Positions 61,374 through 64,000 of a stretch of 64,000 nucleotides of DNA are shown piece after piece (the stretch's first letter is position 1; each line of letters opens with the position of its first letter). The translations under genes were made by a program, and so were the position numbers. The stretch covers positions 434,001 through 498,000 of the forward strand of contig NZ_JAJTWT010000001.1 of the NCBI RefSeq assembly GCF_021353235.1, written 5' to 3'. The notes below the pieces were generated by a model. The model did not search any database. It had not been told where the DNA came from and saw nothing but the letters and a program-made list of their open reading frames with translations. This stretch comes from Pelomonas caseinilytica (GTDB lineage Bacteria; Pseudomonadota; Gammaproteobacteria; Burkholderiales; Burkholderiaceae_C).

Positions 61374-62198
61374 ATGTTTGTTGAGAAAATCCAGGCCGGC
61401 CGCGGTGTCTTCAGTGCCTTCGTCGGCGCCCTCTCGATGGCCCTCGCGCTGGGCCTGGCGGGCTGCGGCTCCACGGCCAAGGACGACCCGAACTCCCAGG
61501 CGGCCCTCGACAAATTGTATGCAGACGCCAAGGACGACCTGAACTCGGGCAGCTACGACCGGGCCATCAAGTCGCTCGAGAAGATCGAGGGCCGGGCCGC
61601 CGGCACCACCATGGGCCAGCAGGCGACGCTGGATCTCGCCTGGGCCTACTACCGCACCGCCGAACGCGCCCAGGCGGTCGCCACGCTGGACCGCTTCATC
61701 AAGCTCAACCCGTCCAGCCCGGCCATGGACTACGCCCTCTACATGAAGGGCATCGTCAACTTCAACGAAGACCTCGGCCTCTTCGGGCGCCTGGCCAACC
61801 AGGACGTCTCCGAGCGCGACCAGCAGGCCTCGCGCGAGGCGCTGCTGGCCTTCCGCCAGCTGATCGAGCAGTTCCCCGAGTCCAAGTACGCGGCCGACGC
61901 CCAGTCGCGGGTCAACTTCATCACCAACACGCTGGCCGCCTACGAGATCCACGTGGCGCGCTACTACTTCAACCGCAAGGCCTACGTGGCGGCGGCCAAC
62001 CGCGCCCAGGCCGCGGTGGCGGAGTTCCAGTACGCCCCCGGCATCGAGGAGGCGCTCTACATCATGACCGAGAGCTACGACAAGCTCGGCCTCACCCAGC
62101 TGCGCGACGACGCCCGCCGCGTGCTGGACAAGAACTTCCCGAACAGCGAATACGCCACCCACGGCCTGGCCAAGAAACCCTGGTGGAAGTTCTGGTGA
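61374..62198 (+). CDS. bamD: Outer-membrane assembly lipoprotein BamD
   Basis: 274 aa. Lipobox LAGC (Cys31) after a signal peptide. TPR repeats follow: LYADAKDDLNSGSYDRAIKSL, ATLDLAWAYYRTAERAQAVATL, and SKYAADAQSRVNFITNTLAAYE. The conserved region VARYYFNRKAYVAAANRAQ and a short C-terminal KPWWKFW are present. BamD is the essential partner of BamA. It is the only plus-strand gene between 38300 and 64000 and is divergent from rluD. Confidence 0.96.
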   Translation: MFVEKIQAGRGVFSAFVGALSMALALGLAGCGSTAKDDPNSQAALDKLYADAKDDLNSGSYDRAIKSLEKIEGRAAGTTMGQQATLDLAWAYYRTAERAQAVATLDRFIKLNPSSPAMDYALYMKGIVNFNEDLGLFGRLANQDVSERDQQASREALLAFRQLIEQFPESKYAADAQSRVNFITNTLAAYEIHVARYYFNRKAYVAAANRAQAAVAEFQYAPGIEEALYIMTESYDKLGLTQLRDDARRVLDKNFPNSEYATHGLAKKPWWKFW

Positions 62199-62220
62199 AC
62201 GCGCGGCGCATGCCCGCGCT

Positions 62221-64000
62221 TCAATGAGCCGCTGACAGCTCCGTGAGCCAGGCGAGCGCCTCGGCCTCGTTGGCCACCGGCGTCATGGGCGGCAGGGCGG
62301 CGCGCAGGCGCCGGCCGTAGTTCATGCCCGCCATGCGCGGGTCGCACACCACCAGCAGGCCGCGGTCGGTCTCGGTGCGGATCAAGCGCCCGGCGCCCTG
62401 CTTCAACGCGATGGCCGCCTCGGCAACGAAATACTCCGCGAAGGCATTGCGCCCCTCGGCCTCCAGCCGCTGCACGCGCGCCTCCACCAACGGGTCGTTG
62501 GGCGGGGGGAAGGGCAGCTTGTCGATGACGACGCATTGCAGGGCATCGCCCGGCACGTCGATGCCCTCCCAGAAGCTGGCCGAGCCGACCAGGACGGACG
62601 CCGGGTTGTCGATGAAACGCTGCAGCAGCACGCGCTTGGGCGCCGCCCCCTGCTGCAGCACGGTGATGGCGTCGCCGGCCTCCTCGAAGCGCTCGCGCAG
62701 CGCATCGGCCACGGTCTGCAGGTTGCGCAGGGTGGTCGTCAGCACGAAGGTGCGCCCGCCCAGCGCCCGCGCCAGCCGCGAGGCCAGCAGTGCGACGCTG
62801 GCCGGATGCTCGGGCTCCGACGGCTTGGGAAAGCCGCGCGGCACGTACAGGCGCGCGTGAGCCGGGTAGTCGAAGGGACTGCCGACGCGCAGCACTTCGG
62901 CCTCGCTGAGGCCGGCGGGCTCGGTGAACCAGGTCAGCCGCTCGTCGTCGCCCAGCGTGGCGGACGTGAAGACCCAGGCCTTGGGCGGCCCCTCGAGCTG
63001 CTGCTGCATGGCCTCGCGGATGTCCAGCGGCGACTCGACGAGGCGGGCGGCGTGCGGCGTGAGGTCGATCCACCGCACGTCGCCGGGGTCGGGCTCGGCG
63101 GCGAACTGCCGCGCCAGGTCGCGCAGCTGCTGGGCACGTTCGCAGAGGCGGGCGAAATCGGGGGCGGCGTCGCGCACGGCGGTCAGCGCGGCCAAGGCGT
63201 TCGCACAGGCCTGCTCCACGTCGCCGAGCGCGGTGGCCAGCGCGGGCTGGCCGGCCCGCTCCTTCCAGCCCAGCTTGAGCGTGCCGCGGAGCTCCCGCCC
63301 CGCCGCCGCCAGCGGCCCGGCCGCGGCCAGGCGCAGCTCGCGCGCCGCCTTCTCGACGGCGCCTTGCAGCGCCTGCCAATCATGCACGCCGCGGGCATGG
63401 GCCAGGCCCTGGGCCAGCAGGTCGCGGCCGAAATCGCCGAGCTGGGCGGTGCCCAGCAGGGTGCCGAGGAACTGCACGCCCGCCTCGGCGAGCTGGTGGG
63501 CCTCGTCGAAGATGGCCACCTCGACGCTGGGCAGCAGCTCGGCCACGCCGGTGTCGCGCAACGTCAGGTCCGCGAAGAAGAGGTGGTGGTTGACGACGAC
63601 GATGTCGGCCTCCATGGCCTCGCGCCGCGCCTTGACGACATGGCAGGCCTTCCAGTCCGGGCAATCCTGGCCCAGGCAGTTCTCGCGGCTGCTGCTGACG
63701 ATGGGAATGATGGGCGAGCGCTCGTCCAACCCGTCGATCTCGGCGAAGTCGCCGGTCGCCGTCCCCAGGGCCCAGCGCTCGATGCGGGCCAGCGCCAGCG
63801 CCGTGCGCCGGTCCGGGAACTCGCCGGAGATGCGGGCTTCCTTCATGCGGTGCAGGCAGAGGTAGCTGCCGCGGCCCTTGAGCAGGGCCAGGCGCACCGG
63901 CGTCTGCAAGGCCTTGGCCAGGCGCGGCAGGTCGCGCAGGAAGAGCTGGTCCTGCAGGCTCTTGGTGGCGGTGCTGACGAGGGCCCGGCTGCCGGACAGC
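62221..64000 (-). CDS. ATP-dependent DNA helicase, DinG/YoaA family (N-terminus outside window)
   Basis: At least 592 residues are visible; the reading frame continues past base 64000 (SRALVSTATKSLQDQLFLRDLP is motif Ia), so the Walker A lies outside. An iron-sulfur cluster Cys set is seen in GSYLCLHRM and ENCLGQDCPDWKAC, then DEAH in VAIFDEAHQLAE. Later motifs are TSATLGDD, FWEGIDVPGDALQCVVIDKLPF (split) and QGAGRLIRTETDRG (motif VI). Expected size is closer to YoaA than to E. coli DinG. It is an XPD-like 5'-3' helicase for DNA repair. It is convergent with bamD (22 bp gap). Confidence 0.93.
   Translation of the reverse strand, partial: LSGSRALVSTATKSLQDQLFLRDLPRLAKALQTPVRLALLKGRGSYLCLHRMKEARISGEFPDRRTALALARIERWALGTATGDFAEIDGLDERSPIIPIVSSSRENCLGQDCPDWKACHVVKARREAMEADIVVVNHHLFFADLTLRDTGVAELLPSVEVAIFDEAHQLAEAGVQFLGTLLGTAQLGDFGRDLLAQGLAHARGVHDWQALQGAVEKAARELRLAAAGPLAAAGRELRGTLKLGWKERAGQPALATALGDVEQACANALAALTAVRDAAPDFARLCERAQQLRDLARQFAAEPDPGDVRWIDLTPHAARLVESPLDIREAMQQQLEGPPKAWVFTSATLGDDERLTWFTEPAGLSEAEVLRVGSPFDYPAHARLYVPRGFPKPSEPEHPASVALLASRLARALGGRTFVLTTTLRNLQTVADALRERFEEAGDAITVLQQGAAPKRVLLQRFIDNPASVLVGSASFWEGIDVPGDALQCVVIDKLPFPPPNDPLVEARVQRLEAEGRNAFAEYFVAEAAIALKQGAGRLIRTETDRGLLVVCDPRMAGMNYGRRLRAALPPMTPVANEAEALAWLTELSAAH

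Overview
This window is a housekeeping chromosome segment of a high-GC betaproteobacterium, most likely order Burkholderiales (Leptothrix/Rubrivivax/Roseateles-like). The assignment rests on gene order and gene content: rpsF-priB-rpsR-rplI, rpsB-tsf-pyrH-frr-uppS-cdsA-dxr-rseP-bamA-skp-lpxD-fabZ-lpxA-lpxB-rnhB, and ndk-rlmN-pilW-rodZ-ispG-hisS-yfgM-bamB-der-hfq-hflX-hflK-hflC-DUF2065-hisZ-purA are all typical of that group. HisZ and PriB are also present. No insertion sequence, prophage, CRISPR array or rRNA was found. There is one tRNA gene. The window cuts a cytochrome-like gene at the left edge and a DinG/YoaA-type helicase at the right edge.

Layout. 1-3000: the end of a DUF1924 c-type cytochrome, a LysR regulator, and a divergent DsbA-like/MBL-fold pair. 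3000-6250: dnaB, then the rplI-rpsR-priB-rpsF operon with a good promoter and a structured leader. 6250-12800: a VC_2705-type sodium/solute symporter, phosphoenolpyruvate synthase ppsA, its divergent regulator ppsR, and a coupled EamA transporter. 12800-20400: an orphan lipoprotein, an S1/P1 nuclease fused to a HAD acid phosphatase, a small unknown protein coupled to glgA, glgC, and a Fur-controlled hemP-DUF2325 pair. 20400-35300: a nearly continuous minus-strand run for lipid A, outer-membrane assembly, isoprenoid, phospholipid and translation genes. 35600-38260: a plus-strand FAD oxidoreductase and NAD(P)HX repair enzyme. 38280-42900: RNase R, tRNA-Leu(CAG) with an unusual downstream inverted repeat, a phosphoribosyltransferase, and purA. 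42960-60080: the long hisZ-to-scpB minus-strand run. 60320-64000: rluD, the divergent bamD, and the helicase.

The minus-strand gene clusters are tightly packed. Many junctions are 4-nt ATGA/GTGA/TTGA overlaps or 1-nt TGATG overlaps, which suggests translational coupling. Several starts are GTG or TTG. Envelope biogenesis is the strongest theme: bamA, bamB, bamD, skp, rseP, lpxA/B/D, fabZ, uppS, cdsA, rodZ and pilW are all here.

No complete, obviously new multi-gene system was found. The items most worth a second look are: (1) the nuclease-phosphatase fusion; (2) the hemP promoter, whose Fur box fills the -35/-10 spacer and which appears to drive a leaderless mRNA for an uncharacterised DUF2325 protein; (3) a 37-bp interrupted inverted repeat that copies the 3' end of tRNA-Leu, followed by four more dyads; (4) an MBL-fold protein that has lost its metal motif; (5) a symporter carrying an EF-hand loop and a long charged insert; and (6) a DnaA box just upstream of dnaB. 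All promoter, terminator and leader calls come from reading the sequence by eye and have not been tested.
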